DNA of 64,000 bases from Arcanobacterium wilhelmae (GTDB lineage: Bacteria > Actinomycetota > Actinomycetes > Actinomycetales > Actinomycetaceae): contig NZ_CP121247.1 in NCBI RefSeq assembly GCF_029632765.1, positions 62,001 to 126,000 on the forward strand, read 5' to 3'. The position numbers and the translations under genes are program-made. A model generated the notes under the pieces. That model was not told the DNA's origin. It did no database searches and was given only the letters and a program-made list of their open reading frames with translations. The stretch's first letter is position 1. Every line of letters begins with the position of its first letter. Positions 37,846 through 46,546 of this stretch are shown piece after piece.

Positions 37846-37971
37846 CTCACTGTAGAAAATCGGCTGCTCACTCGATAAAGTGACGTCCTCACTGTAGAAA
37901 GTGAGCCCATCACTGTAGATAGTGACGCCCTCACTCTATAAAGTGAGCTCCTCACTGTAGTACACTGAGTG
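37846..37971. repeat. Array of six 21-bp palindromic iterons upstream of Schlafen gene 1
   Basis: Six contiguous units of exactly 21 bp; the array ends one base before the ATG of the next gene. The core is TCACTnTAnAAAGTGA, a palindrome with half-sites TCACT and AGTGA; unit 1 and the last unit are degenerate on the right. Two helical turns per unit put all sites on the same face of DNA. TATAAA in unit 5 and TACACT in unit 6 could be -10 elements, so occupancy would block transcription. Confidence 0.9.
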
Positions 37972-37972
37972 C

Positions 37973-39700
37973 ATGAACACTGATGAGCTCACTCGCATGG
38001 TTGCTGACCTTCGCAGGCGTGGCAAGGATTCTGCGACTGTCGAGGCGAAGGCGGCTGGCCGAAAACTGAATCGCGATGTGTGGGAGTCGATTTCTGCTTT
38101 TGCGAACACCGACGGCGGCACAGTGATCCTCGGGCTCGATGAGTCACGCGGTTTTGCCTTAACTGAGGGGTTCAATCCGGAGAAAATCAAAGGTGCGCTG
38201 CGTGCTGGGTTGAGTACCTCCGAAAAAGCAGACCCGAAGGTCGCGCCGATTCCTGAATTTGTGCTGGAGGATCATCCTTTTGAGGATGGCTACCTGGTCA
38301 CTTTGACGGTTGCGAAGTTGATGGGTCGAATTGATGCGCCAGGTCCGTGCTACGTCAAGTCTCAGGGGATGACCACGGGCTCCTACAAGCGCGTGGATAA
38401 CGGCGATGAGCACCTCAACGAGTACGAGATTTTTCAGATTCGCACTCGCGGAGAGGCGCCGGGTTTCGATCGTGAGCCGGTGAGTGGTTCTTCGGTATTT
38501 GATCTTTCTCGTGATCAGGTGGAGCGTTTCCTTGCTTCCGTCCGTCGTTCGGGTTCTCGCGCGCTCCGTGGTTTGGAAGAAACTGACGTCGAGGGTGCGC
38601 TTCGTCGCTTGAATGTGATGCCAAAAGCGCCAGCTGGGGAAGTGACTCTCGCGGGTTTGCTTACGCTTGGTGACTATCCTCAGCAAGAGTTTCCCCAGCT
38701 CACGATCGACGTGGCCGTTCATCCTGGTGTAGAGAAATCGACGGACCCGCGAGTGCGTTTCGTGGATCGTCAGAATTGCGATGGCCCGATTCCTCAGGCG
38801 GTACAGGATGCAATTAACGCTGTGTTGCGTAATCTGCGCACGCATCGTGAGGTGGTTGATGGGCGCGGCCGTGATGTTCCAGAGATCCCGCCGGCGACGA
38901 TTCGTGAGGCGATTACGAACGCGGTGCTCCACCGGGATTATTCTCCGTATGTTCGCGGCCAGCAGGTGGCGGTGGATGTGTACAGCGATCGTGTAGAGGT
39001 GACGAGCCCGGGTGGCTTTTGGGGGCATCGCACGAAGGATAACGTGGATGATGGTGTTTCTGAATCGCGCAACGAGGCGTTGGCGCGTTTGTTGAATCTG
39101 GTTCCGATGCCCGACGGCGAATCACGAGTTGCGGAGAATCAAGGCTCTGGTGTGCAGCGCATGTTTAGCGAGATGCGTGAACAGGGTCTGCCTGCTCCCG
39201 ATTATTCTGCGTCGACTCTGACGAAGGTTGTGGTGAAGCTTTACCGTTTTGGGTTGCTTGATCCGCAGGTGAGTGGCTGGCTTGATGGTGTGGCAGGTGC
39301 GTCAACATTTTCGACTCGCGAGCGGATTGCGTTGGCGATTGTTCGTCGGAGTGGGGAGGTGAGTGTGAGCCAGTTGCGTGCCCAGATAGGTGTGGATTCA
39401 GACGAGGCAAGGGTGGCGCTCGCGAATCTTTCGAAGTCTGGTGTGCTCAGTGGTGCCGGTGATGGTCCGTATGTCATGGCTTCATCTGCCGACGCTGTTG
39501 CTGGGTTGACGTCATCGCAGACTGATGTGCTGAAGGTGTTGGATGTGAGTGTACCGCTTGCGATCCGTGAGATTGCGGAGCGAACGGGAAAGTCTCCGAA
39601 TGCGTTGCGTCCTGTGTTGCGTGAGCTGGTGGAACGCGGCTTGGTGCATGCGACGGCTCCGGCGCAGAGCCGAAAGCGTGCGTATCTGTTGGCCGAGTAG
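37973..39700 (+). CDS. Schlafen AlbA_2 / HATPase_c-type putative transcriptional regulator (paralogue 1)
   Basis: A 575-aa protein of the COG2865 type. The AlbA_2 domain (residues ~15-130) includes ESISAFANTDGGTVILGLDE; the central ATP-binding part has REAITNAVLHRDYS and NQGSGVQRMFSEM; the C-terminal ~130 residues contain two winged-helix-like segments (SVSQLRAQIGVDSDEARVAL, PLAIREIAERTGKSPNALRP). No Shine-Dalgarno precedes the ATG. It is bracketed by 21-bp iterons, which it may itself bind. Such proteins occur in mobile or defence-related regions; the role here is unknown. Confidence 0.85.
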   Translation: MNTDELTRMVADLRRRGKDSATVEAKAAGRKLNRDVWESISAFANTDGGTVILGLDESRGFALTEGFNPEKIKGALRAGLSTSEKADPKVAPIPEFVLEDHPFEDGYLVTLTVAKLMGRIDAPGPCYVKSQGMTTGSYKRVDNGDEHLNEYEIFQIRTRGEAPGFDREPVSGSSVFDLSRDQVERFLASVRRSGSRALRGLEETDVEGALRRLNVMPKAPAGEVTLAGLLTLGDYPQQEFPQLTIDVAVHPGVEKSTDPRVRFVDRQNCDGPIPQAVQDAINAVLRNLRTHREVVDGRGRDVPEIPPATIREAITNAVLHRDYSPYVRGQQVAVDVYSDRVEVTSPGGFWGHRTKDNVDDGVSESRNEALARLLNLVPMPDGESRVAENQGSGVQRMFSEMREQGLPAPDYSASTLTKVVVKLYRFGLLDPQVSGWLDGVAGASTFSTRERIALAIVRRSGEVSVSQLRAQIGVDSDEARVALANLSKSGVLSGAGDGPYVMASSADAVAGLTSSQTDVLKVLDVSVPLAIREIAERTGKSPNALRPVLRELVERGLVHATAPAQSRKRAYLLAE

Positions 39701-39706
39701 GTGGTA

Positions 39707-39790
39707 CTCACTGTAGAAAATCGGCGGCTCACTCTATAAAGTGATGCCCTCACTCTATACAGTGAGCCCCTCACTGATGTTCAGTGAAGG
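39707..39790. repeat. Array of four 21-bp iterons downstream of Schlafen gene 1
   Basis: Four contiguous 21-bp units begin six bases after the stop. The first (CTCACTGTAGAAAATCGGCG) nearly duplicates unit 1 of the upstream array, and the second and third carry the CTCTATA core. The gene is thus enclosed by the same iteron on both sides, in the same orientation. Confidence 0.9.
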
Positions 39791-39977
39791 GCTCACGATG
39801 TGGTGGCGTTCATTTCGTGGGCGTTTTTGAGCCTTCCTGCCATATATGGCACGAGGGCGCGCAGATCCCCCGAAATGAACGGACACAGTCTGAACTGCGT
39901 GGCGCGGGACGCTACCGGGCGCGGGGCTGCGGTATCGATCGCACCGTCACGCTACCGGAACGCGCCGCTCCGCCACG

Positions 39978-40526
39978 CTACCGCGCGGCGCCGAGCGCGA
40001 CTTCCGGGTCGGGCTCGCCGGTGATGCGGTTGCGCAGGTCGCGGCGGATGATTTCGATGACCCACAGCCAGATCGCGTGGCCGGGGATTTCGGAGAAGTG
40101 CTCCTGCCACGGCTGGTTCCACGGCGCGGGCACAACGCCCATCGCCGGCATAAGCACCACGTGGAACACGATCCACACGATGATGCCGAACGCGACGCCT
40201 TGCCAGAGTTTCACGCCGGGGTAGACTTCCGCGATCAGGCAGTAGAGCACTGCGAAGAAGATCGCGAAGCCGAAGTGGATGAGGAACGAGACCCACGGCA
40301 GGCCGTCGTTGCCGTTGAAGGTATAGGAGGCGTGGGTGGTTTGGTCGGAGAAGCCGAGGAGTTCGAGGAACGCTTGCGGCGGGTTGGTTGCGTTGCGTTC
40401 GGGGGTGCGTGGCGGGAGGGGTACTTCCCAGCCGAATTTGACGATCGCGGAGACGATTCCGCCGATCAGGCCGACAATCGCGGCTACCTTGTAGTTGCGT
40501 CGTGTGATATCAGTTTTTGAAAACAT
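39978..40526 (-). CDS. YagU-family (DUF1440) inner membrane protein
   Basis: A 182-aa protein with about four membrane helices and the YagU motif GIVSAIVKFGWEVPLPPRTPER, then FAIFFAVLYCLIAEVYPGVKLWQG and a C-terminal GHAIWLWVIEIIRRDLRNR. I prefer the ATG at 40526: an AATAAT -10 lies seven bases before it (possibly leaderless). The ATG at 40535 is the alternative. E. coli YagU contributes to acid resistance. Confidence 0.85.
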   Translation of the reverse strand: MFSKTDITRRNYKVAAIVGLIGGIVSAIVKFGWEVPLPPRTPERNATNPPQAFLELLGFSDQTTHASYTFNGNDGLPWVSFLIHFGFAIFFAVLYCLIAEVYPGVKLWQGVAFGIIVWIVFHVVLMPAMGVVPAPWNQPWQEHFSEIPGHAIWLWVIEIIRRDLRNRITGEPDPEVALGAAR

Positions 40527-40655
40527 GAGAACCATTATTAAACGGCGTGGGTTCCCGACGCCGGGGCAGAAGTCCCGAAGTGACGAACGAGACGCCGGTG
40601 CGCGGCATGCGCCCTACGCTGAAGCTTTGAGTTATCCATTTTCCAAGGTTTTTCC

Positions 40656-40698
40656 ATTTATTCACATTTTATCTAAAACAGAAAAACCTCAAATAAAT
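40656..40698. repeat. AT-rich imperfect palindrome upstream of the AAA ATPase gene
   Basis: ATTTATTCACATTTTATCT, four A, then CAGAAAAACCTCAAATAAAT: an imperfect inverted repeat about 30 bp before the ATPase start. Its arms resemble the perfect palindrome at 41989-42043 after the gene (both read ATTTATT-n-TTTTATCT). Confidence 0.75.
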
Positions 40699-40722
40699 CA
40701 AAAAACCTGATAAACTTGTCGC

Positions 40723-41949
40723 ATGAAGCGCATTGATGATCCGTACACGCCTAATGCTGGCGCTAAGCCGCCAGTCCTCGCTGGTCGTGAGGCTGAGATG
40801 GATGAATTTGAGATCCTTTTGGCGAGAAGCATGAAGGGCCGTCCGGCTAGGTCGATGATTGTCACCGGCCTTCGTGGGGTGGGGAAGACGGCCTTGCTCA
40901 ACGAGTTTCGTGAGCGGGCTGAGCATGCGAATTGGGTGACGATTGAGCTAGAGGCATCGAAGCATGATGATAGCCTTTTCCGTCGCCAGATTTCTTTAGG
41001 GTTACGCACGGCTTTGTTGCGCATTTCTCCGCGTGCGAAGTGGGATGAGTGGCTTGAAAAAGCTGGGCGGGTGCTGAGTTCGTTCTCGCTGACTTTTGAT
41101 CCGGACGGCACTATCAGTGCAGGTCTTGATGTTTCTGATTTCCATGGTCTGGCTGATTCTCAGATTCTCAGTCACGATCTGACTGAGCTTTTTGTGAGTG
41201 TTGGTGAGGCGGCGCGTGCACATAAGCGTGGCGTGGTTTTGCTGATTGATGAGATTCAGTTTCTTGAGCAAACGCAGCTCGAGTCGCTGATTATGGCGAT
41301 CCACAAAACGGTGCAGCGCGCACTCCCGATTACGCTTGTTGGTGCGGGTTTGCCTCAGATTGCTGAGTTGGCTGGCGATGCGAAGTCGTATTCTGAACGC
41401 CTTTTTACTTTTCCGAAGATTGGCTCACTTGGGGAGGCGGATGCGCGCAAAGCGTTCGCGGATCCGGCGCTGAGTGAAGGAGTCGGGTGGAATGAAGATG
41501 CGTTGTCGCGAGCAATCGAAGTGACTGAAGGTTACCCGTATTTTATTCAGGAGCTTGGCTCGGCGGTGTGGGGTGGCGCTGAGAAATCCCCGATTCGGCG
41601 CGAGGATGTTGAGCAGTCGATCGAGCTTTTTGAGTTCGGTTTGGACGAGTCGTTTTTCCGTGTGCGGTTGGATCGGGCGACCCCGCTGCAGGCCGCGTAT
41701 TTGCGTGCGATGGCTGAGCTTGGCCCGGGTCCGCAGAAGGCGAATGCTGTTGCGGAGGTGCTGCAACGTAGTTCCCGTAGCCTTGGCCCGACCCGCTCTG
41801 AGTTGATCAACATGGGGTTGCTGTACACGCCGGCGCATGGTTATGCCGAATTCACGGTGCCACATTTTGATCGGTTCATGATTCGCGAGATGCCCCATGT
41901 TTTGGTGCCGGAAAAGCGCACCAGAAAGAAGGAGAAGCGAGCAGATTAA
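40723..41949 (+). CDS. AAA ATPase with C-terminal winged-helix region (AAA_16/archaeal-ATPase type)
   Basis: A 408-aa P-loop ATPase: LAGREAEMDEFEILL sensor-like start, Walker A GLRGVGKTAL, Walker B VVLLIDEIQFL, sensor-1 region ALPITLVGAGLPQI, and a C-terminal region (residues ~320-400) resembling a winged helix. Codons and flanks are more AT-rich than its neighbours and related palindromes lie on both sides, which suggests an acquired cassette. Function unknown; STAND-like regulators and ATPase parts of toxin/defence modules share the layout. Confidence 0.82.
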   Translation: MKRIDDPYTPNAGAKPPVLAGREAEMDEFEILLARSMKGRPARSMIVTGLRGVGKTALLNEFRERAEHANWVTIELEASKHDDSLFRRQISLGLRTALLRISPRAKWDEWLEKAGRVLSSFSLTFDPDGTISAGLDVSDFHGLADSQILSHDLTELFVSVGEAARAHKRGVVLLIDEIQFLEQTQLESLIMAIHKTVQRALPITLVGAGLPQIAELAGDAKSYSERLFTFPKIGSLGEADARKAFADPALSEGVGWNEDALSRAIEVTEGYPYFIQELGSAVWGGAEKSPIRREDVEQSIELFEFGLDESFFRVRLDRATPLQAAYLRAMAELGPGPQKANAVAEVLQRSSRSLGPTRSELINMGLLYTPAHGYAEFTVPHFDRFMIREMPHVLVPEKRTRKKEKRAD

Positions 41950-41988
41950 AGGGCTGTTTTCGTACAGCTCCGCCGAGCAGTTCTGAAA

Positions 41989-42043
41989 TTAGGGATTTAT
42001 TTGCGTTTTATCTGCAACAGATAAAACGCAAATAAATCCCTAA
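41989..42043. repeat. Perfect 26-bp inverted repeat downstream of the AAA ATPase gene
   Basis: Arms 41989-42014 and 42018-42043 are exact complements around a 3-bp loop; the arms read TTAGGGATTTATTTGCG onward to TTTTATCTG. It could terminate the ATPase transcript, but its similarity to the upstream palindrome argues for a cassette boundary or protein-binding site. Confidence 0.88.
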
Positions 42044-42352
42044 TAGTTTGAGAAGACTGCCTGCTCGGTGTGGGTTTGCGCCATACTTCTGCCGGGGCGA
42101 TGGTACTGCCATTCGCCCGACGCCGGTGCCCGGCTAGCATTGTGTGTTGAAGTTCCGTTGTGCGTTCTTCGGCGAACAGAGATCCAGCCCACTCTCGGTC
42201 CGTGAGGGGGTCGAGGCGGGCTGAACTGTTGTCTCGAGTGTAATTGAGTGCGCATGGCACAATCAAAATTTGCGCATCTGCCAGAGAATGTCCATCGCCG
42301 AAGGCGTGGCCACAGTATTGATCATTTCGTGTGACGAAACGAAAATAGGGCC
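42044..42352. other. 309-bp region without a supported gene
   Basis: A motif copy (CCGACGCCGG at 42117-42126) is present. Short frames on the minus strand (for example 41997-42266) lack ribosome-binding sites and family resemblance. It may hold decayed remains of a toxin-antitoxin module, given the next ORF. Confidence 0.4.
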
Positions 42353-42511
42353 ATGGCGAAGCGAATTATCCAAGGCAAAGAAATCAGCGACGAGCAGGTC
42401 GAGGCCTGGGTGGATGAAGCCGAGGCGGGGTACGACGTTACCCAACTAGGTCTGTGGACAGGCGTCAGTGAGCCCGATGACCCAGTCCCCGAACCGGTCG
42501 AATCCTGGTGA
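42353..42511 (+). pseudogene. Truncated antitoxin-like ORF (52 aa)
   Basis: A short ORF starting MAKRIIQGKEISDEQVEAW with an AEAGYDVTQL continuation, resembling the N terminus of actinobacterial ribbon-helix-helix-type antitoxins, which normally continue with a basic GRRP-type DNA-binding part. Here the frame ends after an acidic VPEPVESW. An AGGG lies before the ATG. No partner toxin is next to it. Likely a remnant; it could still be translated. Confidence 0.5.
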
Positions 42512-42542
42512 TCTCCTTCCTTGACTCCCGGCACTTGCGTTC

Positions 42543-42914
42543 CTATTCCCCGAGCTCCGTGTACTTTTTCGCGTTTCCGCGCGCCGCGTCCACGGGATAC
42601 TTCTCGGCGTTTTTCGCGAGTTTGGCGAGGATGATGTCGCCGGGGTGTACGCAGAGGTCTGACGCAAGCTCGAGGGAGTAGATGAGCACGTCGGCGAGTT
42701 CCTCAAGAAGCTCGGCGTGATGCTCTGCCACGGCTGCCTCGGCCGTTTTCCACTGGAAGACTTCGAGTAGCTCCGCGGCCTCGAGCGAGATCGAGAGCGC
42801 CATGTCTTTAGCGTTGTTGAACTGGTGCCAGTCGCGTTCGTCCCGAAAACCGTCGACGGCGGACGTGAGCGCGACCAAAGAGTCACGGTTCGTGGTGGGC
42901 TGGTGATCGCTCAT
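42543..42914 (-). CDS. MazG-like nucleotide pyrophosphohydrolase
   Basis: A 123-aa all-alpha NTP pyrophosphatase of the MazG/RS21-C6 (dCTPase-like) type, with metal-binding SLEAAELLEVFQW and EELADVLIYSLELA (ExxE...ExxD). It hydrolyses (d)NTPs to monophosphates, cleaning up aberrant nucleotides. The ATG at 42914 has AAAGG upstream; the longer open frame has no support. Confidence 0.9.
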   Translation of the reverse strand: MSDHQPTTNRDSLVALTSAVDGFRDERDWHQFNNAKDMALSISLEAAELLEVFQWKTAEAAVAEHHAELLEELADVLIYSLELASDLCVHPGDIILAKLAKNAEKYPVDAARGNAKKYTELGE

Positions 42915-43047
42915 GGGTATGCCTTTCGTTCGAAGTTCTGCAACTTGTACGTAGGGCGATGCTGCATTTTGGCGTGGTCGAAAATGTTTTGCCCGGCCCT
43001 CGTTGTATAGAATCGGCCCAGTACCTTTCACGCACAGGAGGATTTTG

Positions 43048-43644
43048 GTGGGCAACGAAGCCGTCGCGATCACGAACGATTACCAGGCGAAGTATTTTGC
43101 AAATCAGCTTGAGCGCTCGTATGCGAATGATCATGTGGGCAAGCTAGCTGGACTTCTTTTCGATGCGCAGGTTGAGCCGAAGCCTCATCAGATCGACGCA
43201 GCGCTTTTTGCTCTTCAAACCCCATATATGAAGGGCATTATTCTCGCCGACGAAGTTGGCCTGGGTAAGACGATCGAAGCTGGAATTGTCATCAGCCAGT
43301 ACTGGGCTGAGCGCAAGCGTCAGATTTTGATTATTGCACCAGCCTCGCTCCGACAGCAGTGGAAGCAGGAGCTATGGGAGAAGTTCATGCTCCCAGCAGA
43401 TCTCCTTGACGCGAAGTCTCGCGATGATCTTTTAAGCCAGAGGCAATCCGCTTAACCTCCTGTTCTGATCGTGTCCTATGAGTTCGTAAAGAAGAATCAG
43501 CGTTTTCTTGAGCGACACTGGGATCTGATTGTCGCGGATGAAGCCCATCGGCTCAGGAACTATTGGAATGGACGAGCGAAAACCCCTAACGCGATCGCGA
43601 AGATTTTCGCGCATGCCACCAAGGTAGTGCTCTTGACAGGCTCC
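43048..43644 (+). pseudogene. SNF2-family helicase remnant with in-frame stop and missing C-terminal half
   Basis: The frame starts at a GTG with AGGAGG and encodes VEPKPHQIDAALFAL, the motif I segment LADEVGLGKTIEAGI and motif Ia LIIAPASLRQQW. It hits TAA at 43453-43455. The same frame continues (VSYEFVKKNQRFLE) to motif II VADEAHRLRN and LLTGS, then stops matching at about 43644, where motifs III-VI should follow. So there is one nonsense codon and a deletion. Relatives are large helicases of restriction or phage-defence loci (DrmD-like), so this may be a lost defence system. Confidence 0.85.
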
Positions 43645-43680
43645 CAACGGTGGGCGCAACCTCAGCTACGCCCACCGTTG
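43645..43680 (-). terminator. Hairpin ending the 43681-45504 gene
   Basis: CAACGGTGGGCG (43645-43656) pairs with CGCCCACCGTTG (43669-43680) across 12 nt. It lies at the 3' end of the leftward gene and at the breakpoint of the helicase remnant. No T-run, so efficiency is uncertain. Confidence 0.6.
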
Positions 43681-45504
43681 CTACTCGCTCGCGCTCTCTT
43701 TTACGCCCATTTCGAGGAGGTCCTGCTCCGTCAGATCAGTGAGATTGAAGTGGCCGGCAATTTTCGCCACCCGGCGGCCGAGTTCACGAAACACAAGCCG
43801 GTCATGCCACCCGGCTGTCGAACCGCCCTCAGCCATGAGCTCGTCCCACACCTTTTCCTTTTGCTTTTTCCGTGTGCCCTTCGGAGGGCGGCCTGTCACC
43901 GATACCCAGTCGAACGTGCATTCGGTGGAACGAATGTATTTTGCGCGCTGCTCGTCATATTTTCGCATCGGTTTCAGCTCCTCGTAATCGCTAATCTCAA
44001 TCATGAGTTCACGGCGGAGGTCGGCAACCCCGCGATCAGGAAGCGTCACGAAGAACTCCCAGCCATAGAGGGCCTTCACAACAAGATAGGTGGGGCCATC
44101 GGTGCCTCCACGAGGGCGATAAAGGACTGCGGTACCTTCGTCGCCTACCTTTAGAGCATCCTTCATTGCGGATTGGAGGAGCTCCCAATGAGTCGCAAGC
44201 TGGGCGCCGGTAGTGAACTGCTCCCGCGCCAGCAGGCCGTCCGCCGTCGAAAGTTTCGCGAACGACGTCGTCGGGAAAACCTCCCTAATCTTGTGCTCAA
44301 GCTGCTCCAATAGCTCAACATCGCCATCCCGAGCACCGAATTCGAGCCGTTTCGTCACAGCGAAACGCGCCTGAAGATAGTACCGGTATGCGCGCTCCGC
44401 AGATGGCCACGGAAACACCGGATCAAGTGCCAAGTCGCCCATTCTCAATGCCACATCAGCAAAATCAGACCGAAAATCGTGCTTTCGTATATTACTGAGC
44501 AGTAAGTCATACAAATCAGTGATGATCCGCTTTGCTAACTGTGGATTCTTCGCCGTTCCATGCCCGCGAAGCAGCATGTCGACCCACTTGTATCGGGCCT
44601 CGGAAATCTCAGCAGCAGCTGCGTACATGAAGTAATGCAATGCCTTTTCGTGTTCGGGAACGCCGCCATTCGTCCGACCATCGTAGTAAATGTTCCCCAG
44701 CGCATTCGCATACTCTGGCTCCGGAGCTATCTTCATGAGATGCTCAAACGCGTCGCGTGCAGTTGTCCAGTCTTGGGAAACGCCGGCGCTCCCGGTCCGA
44801 TATGTTGCGAAGGCCAATTCTTCGAGCGCGCGCGGACTACCTTCGGCGGCGAGCTCCCGCACAAAAAGCACGTACACTGCGGTGGGATGTGGGTCGCCAA
44901 CTTCCTCGGCAATGCGCGCATTGCCGAAACGATCCACGAACGACTCCTTCGCTCGCTTCGAAAAACGACGAGCCAGAAGAGGTTTGTGGCGATCCTCAAT
45001 ACATTCTTCGATTTCCTCCAGGAGTGCATCTAATTTTTCGTTCAGAGGCTTGGAAGCGTTGTTGATTCGTAGCGTGCGTGTGAGCTCGGTCCATACGTCG
45101 TATACGATGCCTTCCGGCGACAGTTGCGAAAGTGGCTGTTGATAACGGGTGAGGATGTAGCTCCCTGAGGCGCGGGAATCGTCGGAAGTGCCCGGGCGAA
45201 TCGGCGAACCACCGAAAGCAACGAGTCTGCTCCATGCGCGAAGCGTCGTGAACTCATTTTGCGCAACGAGCTCCTTGACGTGCATGATCGCCGCGCGGGC
45301 CTCTTCAAGTGTCGGAGCGTGGAAAGGCGTGGTCATCGTGCGGCATGGGTGGTCGAACTGCTCAAGGAATGCATCCGGCCCGAGCTCAAGACGAAGCAGG
45401 GCACGGTACGCTTCCGGAGGCACTGGTGTCGTGAGGCGTGTCTCTTCCGACGACGACGGGGTGGCTTGCGGTGCGGAATCGAGGCGAGGTTCGTTAGAGG
45501 TCAC
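43681..45504 (-). CDS. Sel1/TPR-like repeat protein of unknown function
   Basis: A 607-aa cytosolic protein. Middle residues (~215-330) look like Sel1-type helical repeats (AVYVLFVRELAAEGSPRALE, YANALGNIYYDGRTNGGVP, KALHYFMYAAAAEISEARYKWVDML). The C-terminal ~150 residues are charged with a basic patch (GRPPKGTRKKQKEK). The GTG start overlaps the DUF4230 stop (TAGTG), implying coupling. No enzyme motif is recognised. Sel1 proteins usually act as scaffolds. Confidence 0.72.
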   Translation of the reverse strand: MTSNEPRLDSAPQATPSSSEETRLTTPVPPEAYRALLRLELGPDAFLEQFDHPCRTMTTPFHAPTLEEARAAIMHVKELVAQNEFTTLRAWSRLVAFGGSPIRPGTSDDSRASGSYILTRYQQPLSQLSPEGIVYDVWTELTRTLRINNASKPLNEKLDALLEEIEECIEDRHKPLLARRFSKRAKESFVDRFGNARIAEEVGDPHPTAVYVLFVRELAAEGSPRALEELAFATYRTGSAGVSQDWTTARDAFEHLMKIAPEPEYANALGNIYYDGRTNGGVPEHEKALHYFMYAAAAEISEARYKWVDMLLRGHGTAKNPQLAKRIITDLYDLLLSNIRKHDFRSDFADVALRMGDLALDPVFPWPSAERAYRYYLQARFAVTKRLEFGARDGDVELLEQLEHKIREVFPTTSFAKLSTADGLLAREQFTTGAQLATHWELLQSAMKDALKVGDEGTAVLYRPRGGTDGPTYLVVKALYGWEFFVTLPDRGVADLRRELMIEISDYEELKPMRKYDEQRAKYIRSTECTFDWVSVTGRPPKGTRKKQKEKVWDELMAEGGSTAGWHDRLVFRELGRRVAKIAGHFNLTDLTEQDLLEMGVKESASE

Positions 45505-46361
45505 TAGTTTGTGGCTTCGTTTGGTTCTTGCGTTGTCGCCTCGGGCGACGCCGGCTGGGAGGCGCCGTCGTGAGTCGCCGGACCGTCCGACGTCGGGGCT
45601 GAACCGGCGTCGTGGGTGGTGGATACGCTTGTGGAAGCAGACCCGCTGCCCTGGTCGGACGGTGCGCCGCTCGCCGGAGCCTGCGACGGCATGCTCTGCG
45701 CCTTCTCGGCAACGTCCTCCGGATGCTTCACCTCAACCGTCCACGGCGCCTCAGGGGTGGAAACCCCGGAAAGCACAGCCTGAGTCTGCGCGGTCAGCAA
45801 CTCAGCCAGGCGCTTATCGGCACGCACAAGCAGCCCGCCGTCAACCGCCGTCTTCTTCGCCTTCTCCGTCTCGGTAGCCAAGAAATCCGCAATATCCTGC
45901 ACCGACACCTGGTTAATCGGATTGAACGTCTGGTCGTACTGCTCCAGCGACGCCGGATCCACCTTCGCATCCAACACGTCCGCGCGCGGAACAACAAGCG
46001 TCACCACGCGCTTGGCCGAATCAATCCGCGGATCCACCGCCTCGAGGTTTTTCAGCCCGCCCGTCACGCGTCCAGAAAAAGTCACCAGAAAGGATTTTCC
46101 GGTAAACGGAACGCGCAACCCAAGCAGTTTGTAGCCGTCGTCGGAAAACTTCCCCACGCCCGTGAAGTTGTACTCCTCCGTGGCAAGCTCGGCGATGTCA
46201 GCGAACGAATTCTTGATCGTCGTCGATGTAATCACCGGCTCGCTCTTGCTCCACGGATTCAGCCCCTTGGGAAGCAACGAACCAACAACCAGCCCGATAG
46301 CCAGCACGAACACGATCACACCTGTCCAGCTCGCAACCTTCCGTGCCACCCGAAATGCCAT
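45504..46361 (-). CDS. DUF4230 membrane-anchored protein
   Basis: A 285-aa protein with one N-terminal helix (residues ~12-32), a DUF4230 body (ITSTTIKNSFADIAELATEEYNFTGV, KRVVTLVVPRADVLDAKVD) and a Ser/Ala/Thr/Pro-rich tail of ~70 residues holding two motif copies (45546, 45604). GAGGAGG precedes the ATG at 46361. Probably extracytoplasmic. Confidence 0.82.
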   Translation of the reverse strand: MAFRVARKVASWTGVIVFVLAIGLVVGSLLPKGLNPWSKSEPVITSTTIKNSFADIAELATEEYNFTGVGKFSDDGYKLLGLRVPFTGKSFLVTFSGRVTGGLKNLEAVDPRIDSAKRVVTLVVPRADVLDAKVDPASLEQYDQTFNPINQVSVQDIADFLATETEKAKKTAVDGGLLVRADKRLAELLTAQTQAVLSGVSTPEAPWTVEVKHPEDVAEKAQSMPSQAPASGAPSDQGSGSASTSVSTTHDAGSAPTSDGPATHDGASQPASPEATTQEPNEATN

Positions 46362-46462
46362 CAATCCTCCTCAAGTCCAATATGTGAATTCATTGTAGAG
46401 TGCGCGGTGACGTGCGGAGGCTACTTTAGCCGCTAGCCTGTGCGACGCCGGCTAGGAAACGG

Positions 46463-46505
46463 GATCGGCGATGCCGGGGTTCATCTCACCCCGGCATCGC
46501 CGATC
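46463..46505. terminator. 18-bp perfect stem between the lipoprotein gene and DUF4230 gene
   Basis: GATCGGCGATGCCGGGGT (46463-46480) and its exact complement (46488-46505) around a 7-nt loop, 40 bp beyond the lipoprotein stop. A motif copy lies next to it (46443-46451). Confidence 0.7.
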
Positions 46506-46546
46506 TTACATCTGCAGAAAGCTTCACTCCCCGCTGGAAGCGTGCC

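Noticed and set aside
37846..37971. CRISPR array
   Set aside because: Units are contiguous with no unique spacers, the core is palindromic, and no cas genes are present.
41997..42445. Minus-strand short ORFs as a toxin gene partner of the 52-aa ORF
   Set aside because: No ribosome-binding sites, wrong relative strand for a typical operon, and no recognisable motif.
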